Assembly (NCBI GenBank): GCA_036476315.1
Contig: JAZGBI010000016.1
Coordinates: 1 to 46,192 of the forward strand
DNA: 46,192 bases
Direction: 5' to 3'
From: Candidatus Neomarinimicrobiota bacterium
GTDB taxonomy: Bacteria; Fidelibacterota; Marinisomatia; Marinisomatales; S15-B10
Shown here: positions 8,674 to 16,976 of the stretch, piece by piece
How positions within the stretch are numbered: position 1 is the first letter of the stretch
Layout: each line of letters starts with the position of its first letter
The notes under the pieces: generated by a model
The model's database searches: none
What the model was told of the DNA's origin: nothing
Seen by the model: the letters and a program-made list of their open reading frames with translations, nothing else
Position numbers and translations under genes: made by a program

Positions 8674-9693
8674 CTAGCCCCCGTTCAAAAGAGATTTGAA
8701 GGACGTGAAAACGGCATCGGACCTGATCCCGGTCATGCAGAACCGATCAGTGCGGTAGCAGGGACGACTTCCATTTTTTGAGCAGGGCTGGCACCATGGG
8801 TGGGCCGTAACCATCACGGAGTTTCTTCTTCTGACCCGTGCTCCCGTCTCCCTGGATGTGGGACCGTTGATCATCACGACGGGAGTTCCCAGCGCCTCCG
8901 CCCCATGAATCAGCCCCGTGTCACTGCCTATTGCCGCTCTGGCACAGGAAAGAATGGCGAGAGACGTTCGAAGATCTGTCACTCCTCTCAGGTTGACAGA
9001 ATCGGGAACCTGGCTGGCTATGTCATCACAGACGGAATCTGACGAGCCACCGAGCAAAACAATGCCCAGCTTTTCTTCCCGGGCAATAGCTGTCAACACC
9101 TCGATGTAACCAGCGACCGGCCAGATTTTTGAGCGCCAGGCGGCACTCGGAATGACGGCGGCAAAGTCTCCACTGATTCCGTACGATTTCAATTGGAGGC
9201 GGGCCCGCTCCTTTTCCAGGGAAGAGATGTACAGCCTGGGTCTTAGGTTGGGACGTTCCCCGTTCTCGCCGTTTAAGAGAGCCCAGTAGTCCGAAAGCAC
9301 GTCGTAGTTTCCACCGAATCGGTTGTGGTGGAGATAGAATAACAGGAATCGATTCAATCTCGGTTTTCTGTACGTAAGCCAGTGACGATTCTTCAGCCAC
9401 CACCGGATATACTTCGTCCGTAACGAGTTATGAAGATCCAGGCAGAAATCATAGTCAAAATCACTCAATCTCATTGCGAGGCGCCGCAATGAACCTACGG
9501 TAGCGCTTCTCTCAACCAGAATGATTCTGGCCAGATGGGGATTGCCTTCAAGGATCGAGCCGTAGTCCCGAAGCGTCAGGAAATGAAATTCATATCCCGG
9601 CATCTTACGATGAAGATACTCCACAACCGCCGTCGTGAGAACAATGTCTCCGATGGAGCTGAAGCGAAGGATCAAAAGCCTGTTCCGACCCAT
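8674..9693 (-). CDS. glycosyltransferase family 9 (heptosyltransferase-like)
   Basis: Probable ADP-heptose:LPS heptosyltransferase, acting in inner-core LPS assembly in the cytoplasm. The N-terminal acceptor domain shows RFSSIGDIVLTT (10-21), typical of WaaC/WaaF/RfaF. The donor-binding motif is SDTGLIHGAEALGTP (257-271). The C-terminus has a cysteine-rich HPWCQPCSKNGSRPCY stretch, common in this family. It stands directly before waaA (one-base gap). Which heptose it adds cannot be told from sequence. Confidence 0.92.
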   Translation of the reverse strand: MGRNRLLILRFSSIGDIVLTTAVVEYLHRKMPGYEFHFLTLRDYGSILEGNPHLARIILVERSATVGSLRRLAMRLSDFDYDFCLDLHNSLRTKYIRWWLKNRHWLTYRKPRLNRFLLFYLHHNRFGGNYDVLSDYWALLNGENGERPNLRPRLYISSLEKERARLQLKSYGISGDFAAVIPSAAWRSKIWPVAGYIEVLTAIAREEKLGIVLLGGSSDSVCDDIASQVPDSVNLRGVTDLRTSLAILSCARAAIGSDTGLIHGAEALGTPVVMINGPTSRETGARVRRRNSVMVTAHPWCQPCSKNGSRPCYRTDRFCMTGIRSDAVFTSFKSLLNGG

Positions 9694-9765
9694 ACTTTGG
9701 TGCTGCCGTTGATGCTCAATCGATTTGACGATGGTGAGGAATCAATCTACCGACCATTCCCACCC

Positions 9766-10752
9766 CTAGCGAGTTCGCCGGGTGTTGTAATGGGTAAGGT
9801 CGGTCAGCGATTTCTTATAGGGAGTATCGGGAAAAGTACCCAGAGCTTCAACTGCCTGTCCTGAGTAATCTTCAATCCGGCTCTGAGCGTAATCAAAACC
9901 GCCATGCCGGTCAACAATATCTTTGAGCGTTTCCATGTCGTTGGAGAGCGAACCGTTGAAGAGTATCCGGTTCATCCTTCGACGTTCTGCGGGTGTCAAT
10001 TCGGAAGATAGTGTATGGATGACCGGGAGCGTGATCATATTCTTTGTCATGTCGAGCTGGGTCTCTTTCCCCATCTCCTCCTCTGAGCCCAAAAAGTCGA
10101 ATAGATCGTCCTTGATCTGGAATGCCATACCGAAGTTTTCACCGTACGCCTGAAGTGCCCGCTTCTGTGATTCGTCCTTTGACGAGGTGATCACGCCGAG
10201 CTCACAGCAGGTGGAAATGAGGGCTGCAGTCTTGTCCCTTATCATCTGGTAGTAGACGTCTTCCGTCATCGATTTACGGAAACTCTCTTCAATTTGCTGC
10301 ATCTCCCCTGAGCTCAGTTTCTCTGCCGTGGCTGAAATAAGATCGAGCACCTCAAAGTCCCTGATTCGAATAAGGTTGGACAGGACCTTGCTGAGAATGA
10401 AGTCCCCCATGATGACGGATGTTTTGTCTTTCCAGATACGATTAACGGTGGGAAAATCTCGTCGAATCTTAGCCCCGTCGACAACATCGTCGTGCATCAG
10501 TGACGCAACATGAAGGAGTTCAACGATGGCGGCTGCTTTGTAGCTGTTGAGGGTGGGACCTCCACATATGCGGGCTGAGAAAATGGTAAGAATAGGTCGT
10601 ATTCCCTTCCCTTTGAGACGGAGAAGATAATGCCCGATAGCGTTGATGAGCCTCACTTCGGACTTCAGAGCATCTTCAAATTCCTTCTGAAAGATTTTCA
10701 GGTCTTCAAGGATGGGCTCCACGATAGACGTGAGTTCTGTCGATTTCTTCAT
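9766..10752 (-). CDS. all-trans polyprenyl diphosphate synthase (octaprenyl-type)
   Basis: Condenses isopentenyl diphosphate onto an allylic diphosphate to make the long prenyl chain of quinones. The two Asp-rich motifs that hold the substrate pyrophosphates are DDVVD (88-92) and DDLFD (215-219), with the family's RPILTIF and GMAFQIKDD stretches. The 328-residue length suits IspB/HepT-like enzymes. The UbiA-family gene near 20 kb could use such a product. A TAAATT -10-like box ends 7 bp before the ATG and no Shine-Dalgarno sequence is seen, so this gene may start its own, leaderless transcript. Product chain length is not predictable here. Confidence 0.94.
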   Translation of the reverse strand: MKKSTELTSIVEPILEDLKIFQKEFEDALKSEVRLINAIGHYLLRLKGKGIRPILTIFSARICGGPTLNSYKAAAIVELLHVASLMHDDVVDGAKIRRDFPTVNRIWKDKTSVIMGDFILSKVLSNLIRIRDFEVLDLISATAEKLSSGEMQQIEESFRKSMTEDVYYQMIRDKTAALISTCCELGVITSSKDESQKRALQAYGENFGMAFQIKDDLFDFLGSEEEMGKETQLDMTKNMITLPVIHTLSSELTPAERRRMNRILFNGSLSNDMETLKDIVDRHGGFDYAQSRIEDYSGQAVEALGTFPDTPYKKSLTDLTHYNTRRTR

Positions 10753-10759
10753 GGATGTT

Positions 10760-10789
10760 AATTTACCCTCAATCCATCCTCAAGGTCAG
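10760..10789 (-). promoter_or_regulatory. candidate promoter of the polyprenyl synthase gene (weak -35, -10 TAAATT)
   Basis: On the minus strand CTGACC (10789-10784) and TAAATT (10765-10760) are 18 bp apart. The -35 is weaker than in the other copies of this signature, and the -10 is followed by A rather than C. The -10 ends 7 bp from the ATG, giving a predicted leaderless mRNA. Support is mainly the shared -10. Confidence 0.4.
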
Positions 10790-11524
10790 CTAAAATTTTC
10801 TGCTGAAGAGTCCGGAGACACCGATACTCAGTTCATAGAGAACGACGAGAGGAAAGGTCATGAGTCCAAGACTCAGAGGGTCTGGAGGAGTTATTAACGC
10901 TGAAAGGACCATAATGAAAATGTACGCGTGCCGCCGATAATGCCTCATGAACGCTGGAGTCACGAGGCCGATAGAAGAAAGTATCATCACAAGAACGGGC
11001 AACTCGAAAATAAAACCCGAGGCCACGAGGATCCAGAGAATGTAGCTGAAATAGTAGTTGATTGAAAAATCATTGCGGATGTCCACATGACCCATGGACA
11101 TAAAGAAATTCAGGGAAAAGGGGATGATCACAAGATAGGCAAACAGTACGCCTGCGATAAACGAAATGAAAGAAAACGTGATAATGGGAATCGCATACTT
11201 CCGTTCATTCTTCAGAAGTCCCGGTGCGGCAAATTTCCACGTTTGATATGTGATGACGGGTAGTCCCAGGACAATGCCTCCCACGAGAGCGATTCCCCAT
11301 TTCAGCATGAACATCCCATGGACACGAAGTACCTGAAGCTCAGGAGGGGGGTTCAGTGACGTGGCGGGTCTCAACAAAATCCAGAAGATGGGATCTATGA
11401 AAATGAATACGATAACGGCCCCCACGACGATTCCACCAAGCGATTTGATAAGTCTCCAGCGCAATTCCTCAAGGTGATCGAGGAATGGCATTTCGCCTGC
11501 ACCTTTGCGATTCTCGTCTTTCAT
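10790..11524 (-). CDS. tatC: twin-arginine translocase subunit TatC
   Basis: Inner-membrane receptor for folded proteins carrying twin-arginine signal peptides. The N-terminal cytoplasmic motif FLDHLEELRWRL (14-25) is the TatC hallmark, and six hydrophobic helices follow in 244 residues. Phe/Glu-containing loop residues such as FELPVLVMIL are also typical. The start overlaps the meaB stop by 4 bp (ATGA). tatA/tatB are not in the window. The oxidoreductase at 39.05 kb carries a Tat signal and would be a client. Confidence 0.97.
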   Translation of the reverse strand: MKDENRKGAGEMPFLDHLEELRWRLIKSLGGIVVGAVIVFIFIDPIFWILLRPATSLNPPPELQVLRVHGMFMLKWGIALVGGIVLGLPVITYQTWKFAAPGLLKNERKYAIPIITFSFISFIAGVLFAYLVIIPFSLNFFMSMGHVDIRNDFSINYYFSYILWILVASGFIFELPVLVMILSSIGLVTPAFMRHYRRHAYIFIMVLSALITPPDPLSLGLMTFPLVVLYELSIGVSGLFSRKF

Positions 11525-12459
11525 GCCAATGAAGCCATAAGATCCCGGGCAGCTTCGTAGGGGGAGACGTTATTCTTCCTGAACTGTTCGATTCTCCGGT
11601 TGAGATCGTTCTCCCTCACTTCCCCCAAGAACCGCCTGGTCAGCTCTTCACGAACTTCGTTTCGTACCCGGGCCGAATACTGCTTACGACGCCTGGAGCT
11701 GAATGTCCCCAGTTTCTTCAGTTTTTCGACAAGACCTACGATCTCTCCGTAGACGTCTTCCACCCCTTCACCCGTGGTCGCCACGGAAAGAAGGGTTTTG
11801 GGTATGAATTGTCTCTCCTGGAACGATTCTCCAACATACTCCTCAAGCGTCCGGGCAACAATTCGAGCCCCCTTCCTGTCGGCCTTGTTGACAACAAATA
11901 TGTCGCCAACTTCGATGGGACCCGCTTTCATGAACTGAATTTCATCGCCCGATTCCGGGACGAACATGACGATGGTAACATCCACACTCTCAATGACTTC
12001 CAGCTCAACCTGCCCGATCCCAACGGTTTCGAAAAGGATATAGTCTTTGCCGGTACAGGCCAGAATTTCACCCACGTGACGGGACATTCTTGCTAGCCCA
12101 CCTGTCCGACCTCGCGTTCCCATGCTTCTTATGTACACCTTTTTGTCAAGTGCGTGTCGATCCATTCTCAGGCGGTCACCCAGCAGAGCACCTCCTGAAA
12201 ACGGGCTGGTGGGATCCACTGTGACAACCCCCACCGATTTCGAGTCCTTACGCATCAGACGGATGATTCCATCGATGAGAGTACTCTTTCCTGCACCAGG
12301 GGGTCCGGTGAACCCTACCCTGATGGCTTCCTGTGCGTATGGGAAGATCAGGCTGAGAATGTCATCCAGGTCTCCCGTCTCATTCTCCAGACGAGATATC
12401 AATCTGGAGACCGTCCGGAGATCGTTCTTCCTGAGGTCGTTCAGGATGTCTGAATTCAT
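11521..12459 (-). CDS. meaB: methylmalonyl-CoA mutase-associated GTPase MeaB/ArgK
   Basis: G3E-family GTPase chaperone that gates cobalamin loading of acyl-CoA mutases. Motifs: G1 GPPGAGKST (52-60), base-II DPTSPFSGGALLGDR (82-96), ETVGIGQ (144-150) and NKAD (191-194). Chosen start is the ATG at 12459, giving 312 residues that begin like the family; a longer frame opening at 12582 would run into crp/fnr. No clear ribosome binding site precedes it. No mutase gene lies in the window, so its partner must be elsewhere. It overlaps tatC by 4 bp. Confidence 0.93.
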   Translation of the reverse strand: MNSDILNDLRKNDLRTVSRLISRLENETGDLDDILSLIFPYAQEAIRVGFTGPPGAGKSTLIDGIIRLMRKDSKSVGVVTVDPTSPFSGGALLGDRLRMDRHALDKKVYIRSMGTRGRTGGLARMSRHVGEILACTGKDYILFETVGIGQVELEVIESVDVTIVMFVPESGDEIQFMKAGPIEVGDIFVVNKADRKGARIVARTLEEYVGESFQERQFIPKTLLSVATTGEGVEDVYGEIVGLVEKLKKLGTFSSRRRKQYSARVRNEVREELTRRFLGEVRENDLNRRIEQFRKNNVSPYEAARDLMASLA

Positions 12460-12517
12460 TGTGGAGCCAGGCTGCTTACTGGGATTGAATGGGGAACAAG
12501 ACCCCGGAAAGACGAGG

Positions 12518-13198
12518 TTAGCCGAAAGCTCGTTTGAACTCGGTGTAATCCAGGATCGAAAGAGTGCGACCGCGTCGCTCAATCATCTCCTTCTCCTCGA
12601 GCTTTCTCATCATCCTCGAGACCGTCTCTCTGGAGGTGCCGGCCATACTGGCGATATCCTGCTGGTTCGGGAGATTCCGGATATGCACGACACCATGTCG
12701 AATCATCCCCAGCTCTTCAGCAAGACGAAGGAGGGTAATACCAACGCGGTGCTGTGCATCGGTTAAGGAAAGGCTTTCAATCTGCTGATCACTCTTTCTG
12801 ATCCTCCCGGCCAATTCAGTAAGAAGAGAGATGGCCATCTTGGGAAATTTCTCGAGGATTTCAAGGAAGTCACGGCGTCTCAACATCAACACTGTGGAAT
12901 CTTCAAGGGCGATGCAATTCGCCGACCTTGTTTCTCCGTCCAAGAGCGACATTTCCCCGAAAAAATCACCTTCACCCAACATGGCCAGGATAACTTCCCT
13001 CCCGTCCTCGCTCACCCGCGTAATTTTTACGCCTCCGCTACCGATGATGAAGAACGCATCGCCAAACTCTTCCTCCATGAGAATGATATTGTTCTTATTA
13101 TAAGAACGCTTGGTCATGCGGGACAAAATATTTTCGAGGGCGGAAGAACTGAGCTCAGAAAAAATAGGGACGGTAGAGATGAGTTCGAGATCAGTCAC
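12518..13198 (-). CDS. Crp/Fnr-family transcriptional regulator
   Basis: Transcription factor with an N-terminal cyclic-nucleotide-type beta-roll and a C-terminal winged helix. The roll contains GEGDFFGEMSLLDGETRSA (75-93), which keeps the Glu and Arg-Ser-Ala pattern of ligand-binding Crp proteins, so cAMP-like ligand binding is plausible. The HTH (QQDIASMAGTSRETVSRMM) lies near residues 174-192. No Fnr-type N-terminal cysteine cluster is seen, which argues against an oxygen-sensing iron-sulfur protein. The start is a GTG without an evident Shine-Dalgarno sequence. It is divergent from rpsT, with 190 bp between. A cyclase-domain protein is encoded at 45 kb, but any link is speculative. Confidence 0.93.
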   Translation of the reverse strand: MTDLELISTVPIFSELSSSALENILSRMTKRSYNKNNIILMEEEFGDAFFIIGSGGVKITRVSEDGREVILAMLGEGDFFGEMSLLDGETRSANCIALEDSTVLMLRRRDFLEILEKFPKMAISLLTELAGRIRKSDQQIESLSLTDAQHRVGITLLRLAEELGMIRHGVVHIRNLPNQQDIASMAGTSRETVSRMMRKLEEKEMIERRGRTLSILDYTEFKRAFG

Positions 13199-13295
13199 GA
13201 CTCAAAAGTAAAGCCTCGCGCCAATAAATCAAACTGTTTTCGACCGTCCCGGGAGCAGGTGTCCCGTTCACGAAACCAACGCATCCTTTCAATCA

Positions 13296-13324
13296 TTGAT
13301 TATTCCGTGCGTGACCGATAAATT
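13296..13324 (+). promoter_or_regulatory. candidate rpsT promoter (TTGATT-N17-TAAATT)
   Basis: TTGATT at 13296-13301 and TAAATT at 13319-13324 with a 17-bp spacer, followed by C. This leaves a leader of roughly 57 nt before the GTG start of rpsT. It is the only plus-strand copy of the recurring core promoter signature in this window. Confidence 0.55.
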
Positions 13325-13388
13325 CGCACCGGTTTTCTTTGAAGGGATTGTGATGCAAATCATCCTATAAGTCGAACAGGGAATCGAA

Positions 13389-13646
13389 GTGGAAAAACAG
13401 AAAAGATCAGCCTTGAAGGGACAGAGACAGCAGAAAGTACGGTACGAAAGAAACAAGCACTATAGATCTCGAATGAAGACAGCGATCAAGAGGGTACTTT
13501 CCTCATCAAAGAAAGAGGAGGCGGAGACCCTTCACAAAGACGCGGTATCTCTCATTGACCGGTTGGTTACAAAAGGGATTATTCACAAGAATACTGCTGC
13601 CAGACGGAAATCTGCTATCAGCCGTCATCTGAATTCCCTTTCATAG
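13389..13646 (+). CDS. rpsT: small ribosomal subunit protein bS20
   Basis: Basic 85-residue protein that binds 16S rRNA in the 30S subunit. The pattern KRSALKGQRQQKVRYERN then SRMKTAIKRV, followed by the C-terminal IHKNTAARRKSAISRHL, is the S20 signature (usual length 85-90). The start is a GTG at 13389, with AGGGA 6 bp upstream. It is the only plus-strand gene in the first 38 kb, standing alone between divergent crp/fnr and convergent guaB, whose stop is only 33 bp away. No obvious intrinsic terminator separates the two. Confidence 0.95.
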   Translation: MEKQKRSALKGQRQQKVRYERNKHYRSRMKTAIKRVLSSSKKEEAETLHKDAVSLIDRLVTKGIIHKNTAARRKSAISRHLNSLS

Positions 13647-13679
13647 CCTCTACGCTCTCGCTCACGGGTCTCAGACCAT

Positions 13680-15167
13680 TCACCCCACGTCATTGATCCT
13701 GTCGAGGACTTGATAGTTGGGGGATGCCTTTATTATTTTCACATCGTGGGGGTGACCTTCGCGGTAAGACGAAGGGGAAATCTGGATGAAGCGAGTCTTA
13801 GTTTGCATCTCAGAAATGTTGGCGGCACCGCAGTAACCCATCCCTGTTCTTAAGCCCCCCACCAGTTGATAAGTGGCTGACCGGACGCTTCCCCGGTAGG
13901 GTACCATCCCTTCCACGCCTTCGGGAACCATCTTGATTATCTCTTCACCTTCCTGGAAGTATCTGTCGGCACTCCCCTGCCTCATGGTCCCCAGTGAGCC
14001 CATTCCCCGGAAAGACTTGTACTGGCGACCCTCATAGTGTATGACCTCACCCGGACTCTCGTCCAATCCCGCCAGCAATCCTCCCAGCATGACACAGTCA
14101 GCTCCAGCAGCGACCGCTTTGGCGATGTCACCGGAATAGCGGATTCCACCATCTGAAATGAGAGGGATATTCTCCGCCGATGTCACTTCGCGGCAGTCTA
14201 TAATCGCCGTCAACTGCGGTACGCCAATACCGGCCACCACCCGGGTAGTGCAACTTGCCCCTGCTCCGATCCCTACTTTGACGGCATCCGATCCTGAATC
14301 AACCAGTGCCTTCGCTCCCTCGGAAGAAGCCACATTCCCAGCTATGATAGAGACCGACGCATATTCCTTCTTCACCTTTTCCAGGCTATCGAGAACACCC
14401 TTGGAGTGTCCGTGGGCGGAATCCAAGAACAGGATGTCCACACCCGAATCGATGAGCGCCGCGGCCCGGTCCAGAATGTCCTCCGTGACACCTATCGCGG
14501 CTCCCACCCTCAACCGGCCGTGGCGATCCAGTGTGGCTTTGGGGTGTTGCTGTTTCATGAGAATATCCCTTACAGTCACCATCCCGGCCAGTTTCCCGTT
14601 CCCCTCCACAAGGAGAAGCTTCTCAATTCTGTGCTTCTGGAGAATCTCCTTTGCCTTGTCAAGAGTCGTGTCTTTTGAGGCCGTTACGAGATTCTCCCGT
14701 GTCATACAATTGTGTACAGACTGATCGAGATTTGTCTCGAATCGAGTATCGCGTTCGGTCAAAATGCCAAGGAGATTATTATCGTCATCCACGATGGGAA
14801 GGCCGGAGATGTTGTGCTCTTTCATCACAACGATTGCCTCCCGGATCGACCGGTCAGGAGAAAACGTGACGGGATTGAGAATGACGCCACTTTCAGCCCG
14901 CTTGACTTTCACCACCTCCCTGGCTTGCCTTTCTATGGACATCGCCTTGTGGAGAACGCCGAGACCGCCCTCCCTGGCCATGGCGATCGCCATATCCGCC
15001 TCGGTGACTGTATCCATGGCGGCACTGATAATCGGGATTTCCAAGCCGATGCGCCTCGTCAACCTGGTGGAAACGCCCACGTCCCGCGGGACCACCTCGG
15101 ATTTACTCGGTACCAGGAGAACATCGTCGAACGTCAACGCCTTCCTGAAATCTCTTTCCTTCGCCAT
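13680..15167 (-). CDS. guaB: inosine-5'-monophosphate dehydrogenase
   Basis: Oxidises IMP to XMP with NAD+, the committed step to GMP. The 495-residue protein has the N-terminal TFDDVLLVPSKSEVVPRDV, a pair of CBS domains (about 96-205), the catalytic loop with Cys306 in GIGAGASCTTR and the mobile-flap RYFQ dyad. The loop is usually GPGSICTTR, so the Ser before the Cys is Ala here; the Cys itself is kept. It follows hutH by 3 bp, so the two are probably cotranscribed. A GMP reductase would lack the paired CBS arrangement. Confidence 0.97.
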   Translation of the reverse strand: MAKERDFRKALTFDDVLLVPSKSEVVPRDVGVSTRLTRRIGLEIPIISAAMDTVTEADMAIAMAREGGLGVLHKAMSIERQAREVVKVKRAESGVILNPVTFSPDRSIREAIVVMKEHNISGLPIVDDDNNLLGILTERDTRFETNLDQSVHNCMTRENLVTASKDTTLDKAKEILQKHRIEKLLLVEGNGKLAGMVTVRDILMKQQHPKATLDRHGRLRVGAAIGVTEDILDRAAALIDSGVDILFLDSAHGHSKGVLDSLEKVKKEYASVSIIAGNVASSEGAKALVDSGSDAVKVGIGAGASCTTRVVAGIGVPQLTAIIDCREVTSAENIPLISDGGIRYSGDIAKAVAAGADCVMLGGLLAGLDESPGEVIHYEGRQYKSFRGMGSLGTMRQGSADRYFQEGEEIIKMVPEGVEGMVPYRGSVRSATYQLVGGLRTGMGYCGAANISEMQTKTRFIQISPSSYREGHPHDVKIIKASPNYQVLDRINDVG

Positions 15168-15170
15168 CGT

Positions 15171-16691
15171 CTACTCCAATCTAACTTTTGATTCGACACT
15201 TGAAATGATCTTTCCAGTCCCTACCAGATCGACAGCTTTGTCGATTTCTGGAGATAAGACACGGTCCTCCCTTGAAAATCTCACGTGCCTTCGGACCAGT
15301 AACCTCATGGCCTGAGTGGCCGGTGAGGGTCTGAGGGGACGATGGAGATCAATCATGTGAGTAGCAACCAATAACTCAATCCCGAGAATGCGAATTACAT
15401 TCTCGACGATACGGAGAAGCTTCCTTCCGGCCCAGAGCGCCATGGATACAAAATCCTCCTGGTTTGACTGCGTGGGGATCGAATCTACAGATGCGGGAAA
15501 TGCCTGCGTCTTGTTTTCGGAAGCGAGCGAGGCGGCCGTCACCTGTGCCATCATGAAACCCGATTCGAGTCCGGGATCGCCCGCCAGGAACCTGGGGATC
15601 TTTCCCTCTATACCTTCCATGATCCGGAATATCCTCCGCTCTGAAATCGCGCCAACCTCTGCAGCCGCGATGGACAGAACATCCATCGCCTGTCCTACTA
15701 TCTCAGCATGAAAGTGACCCGACGTCGCTATCTGTCGCTTACGGGGAAAGAAGATGGGATTATCGCTCACACTGTTTATCTCATTCTCGATTATTCTCTT
15801 CGCACAAAAATAGAGCTCCCTGCTGGCCCCGTGCACATGTGGAATGCACCGGAAACTGTAGGGATCCTGGACAATCTCACAATCGGAATGAGAAGCGACG
15901 ATTTCGCTTCCCTGCAATATTCGCCACACATTGGTTGCCGATTGAAACTGGCCCCGATGCTTCTTCAGTCGATGAATGGTAGGATGAAATGTCTCCCGGG
16001 ATGAAAGCGTCGCTTCCACGGACATGGCCCCCACACAATCCGCCGCCTTGAGAACCCTTTCCATGCGTATCAAAGCAAGAATGCCGAGAGCCGTGGAAGC
16101 CTGAGTCCCGTTAATGAGACTCAGAGCCTCCTTGGGCTGAAGTACCAGAGGCTCCAATCCCACTTCCCGCAGAACCACCATTGAGGGGAGAATACGGTCA
16201 CTGAAATGAACTTCCCCTTCACCAATGAGCGCCAGTGCCATGTGGGAAAGGGGAATGAGATCACCACTCGCCCCCACTGACCCCTTTGACGGGATAACCG
16301 GCAAGATGTCCTCGTTCAGAAAATCCCGCAACTGCCTCACCACTTCCCATCTCACACCGCTGTATCCAAAACTGAGATTGATTAGCTTGAGAAGCAGTAT
16401 CGTGCGGGTGACCCCGTAGTCGAAGGGATCGCCCATACCCGCAGCGTGACTCCGCACCAGATTCAACTGTAACTGGTTCTGGTCCCTCTCATCAATCTTT
16501 TCCTGACTCAAAGCACCAAATCCGGTATTCACACCGTAAATCATCTTACCGGATTTCAGCATCTCCTGGAACTCTTTGTGGCAGTGCATGATTTTGTCTC
16601 TTATATCAACTGATACTTGAATCCTCTGAGATTGGTTCAGAAGAAGTTTGAAATCGTCAATGGAGAATCTCTGACCTTTTATGCGAATCAT
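15171..16691 (-). CDS. hutH: histidine ammonia-lyase
   Basis: Deaminates L-histidine to urocanate, using the self-made MIO cofactor from Ala141-Ser142-Gly143 (SVGASGDLIPLSH). Tyr52 of IYGVNTGFG is present. The selectivity pair after NLVR is Ser-His (81-82), which favours histidine over tyrosine or phenylalanine. The Gln-Glu-Asp of the C-terminal NQEDFVSM motif also fits HAL, although Phe replaces the usual His. hutU, hutI and other hut genes are absent nearby, and it sits 3 bp before guaB, an unusual partnership. A TTGATT-18-TAAATT promoter ends 11 bp before the ATG, suggesting a leaderless transcript. Confidence 0.9.
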   Translation of the reverse strand: MIRIKGQRFSIDDFKLLLNQSQRIQVSVDIRDKIMHCHKEFQEMLKSGKMIYGVNTGFGALSQEKIDERDQNQLQLNLVRSHAAGMGDPFDYGVTRTILLLKLINLSFGYSGVRWEVVRQLRDFLNEDILPVIPSKGSVGASGDLIPLSHMALALIGEGEVHFSDRILPSMVVLREVGLEPLVLQPKEALSLINGTQASTALGILALIRMERVLKAADCVGAMSVEATLSSRETFHPTIHRLKKHRGQFQSATNVWRILQGSEIVASHSDCEIVQDPYSFRCIPHVHGASRELYFCAKRIIENEINSVSDNPIFFPRKRQIATSGHFHAEIVGQAMDVLSIAAAEVGAISERRIFRIMEGIEGKIPRFLAGDPGLESGFMMAQVTAASLASENKTQAFPASVDSIPTQSNQEDFVSMALWAGRKLLRIVENVIRILGIELLVATHMIDLHRPLRPSPATQAMRLLVRRHVRFSREDRVLSPEIDKAVDLVGTGKIISSVESKVRLE

Positions 16692-16702
16692 GGGGACTTG
16701 AG

Positions 16703-16732
16703 AATTTACCTTCCCATCCTCTTCTGAATCAA
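16703..16732 (-). promoter_or_regulatory. candidate hutH-guaB promoter (TTGATT-N18-TAAATT)
   Basis: Minus-strand TTGATT (16732-16727) and TAAATT (16708-16703), 18 bp apart, followed by C. The -10 ends 11 bp before the hutH ATG. The rest of the 285-bp gap back to dinG holds a hairpin near 16.93 kb and nothing else recognisable. Confidence 0.55.
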
Positions 16733-16915
16733 GCCATTTGCCCGGGTCTAGCCTCTACTACTCTCCGCAAAAACTCTCCGCAGGATCAAGTGGAGAAGAG
16801 ACAGAATCTAATGATGATCATATTTGTAAGAAGACCGAGATCTAAATCCGGTTGTTTGGAAAATCACTGTCATGTTCTCTTATTGGTCGATCCATAATTA
16901 TCCCTTTATCCCTTG

Positions 16916-16953
16916 CCTGCCAGCCCTCATTCTTCGGGAGCAGGCTGGCGGGG
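16916..16953 (-). terminator. hairpin downstream of the dinG-like gene
   Basis: Seven perfectly complementary bases (GCCAGCC at 16919-16925 and GGCTGGC at 16943-16949) plus two outer G-C pairs enclose a 17-base loop. It begins about 24 bp after the dinG stop. No U tract follows on the minus strand, so it may be a transcript end stabiliser rather than a strong intrinsic terminator. Confidence 0.35.
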
Positions 16954-16976
16954 TGACTTCGTGGTTAGTCTATCCA

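Noticed and set aside
12122-12766. 214-codon plus-strand frame across meaB and crp/fnr
   Set aside because: It runs antisense to two well-supported genes and their junction; no domain is recognisable.
13349-13364. Crp-like half palindrome (TGTGA-N6-TCATC) in the crp/rpsT gap
   Set aside because: Only 8 of 10 positions fit the E. coli consensus, and it lies downstream of the rpsT promoter; a single weak match is expected by chance.
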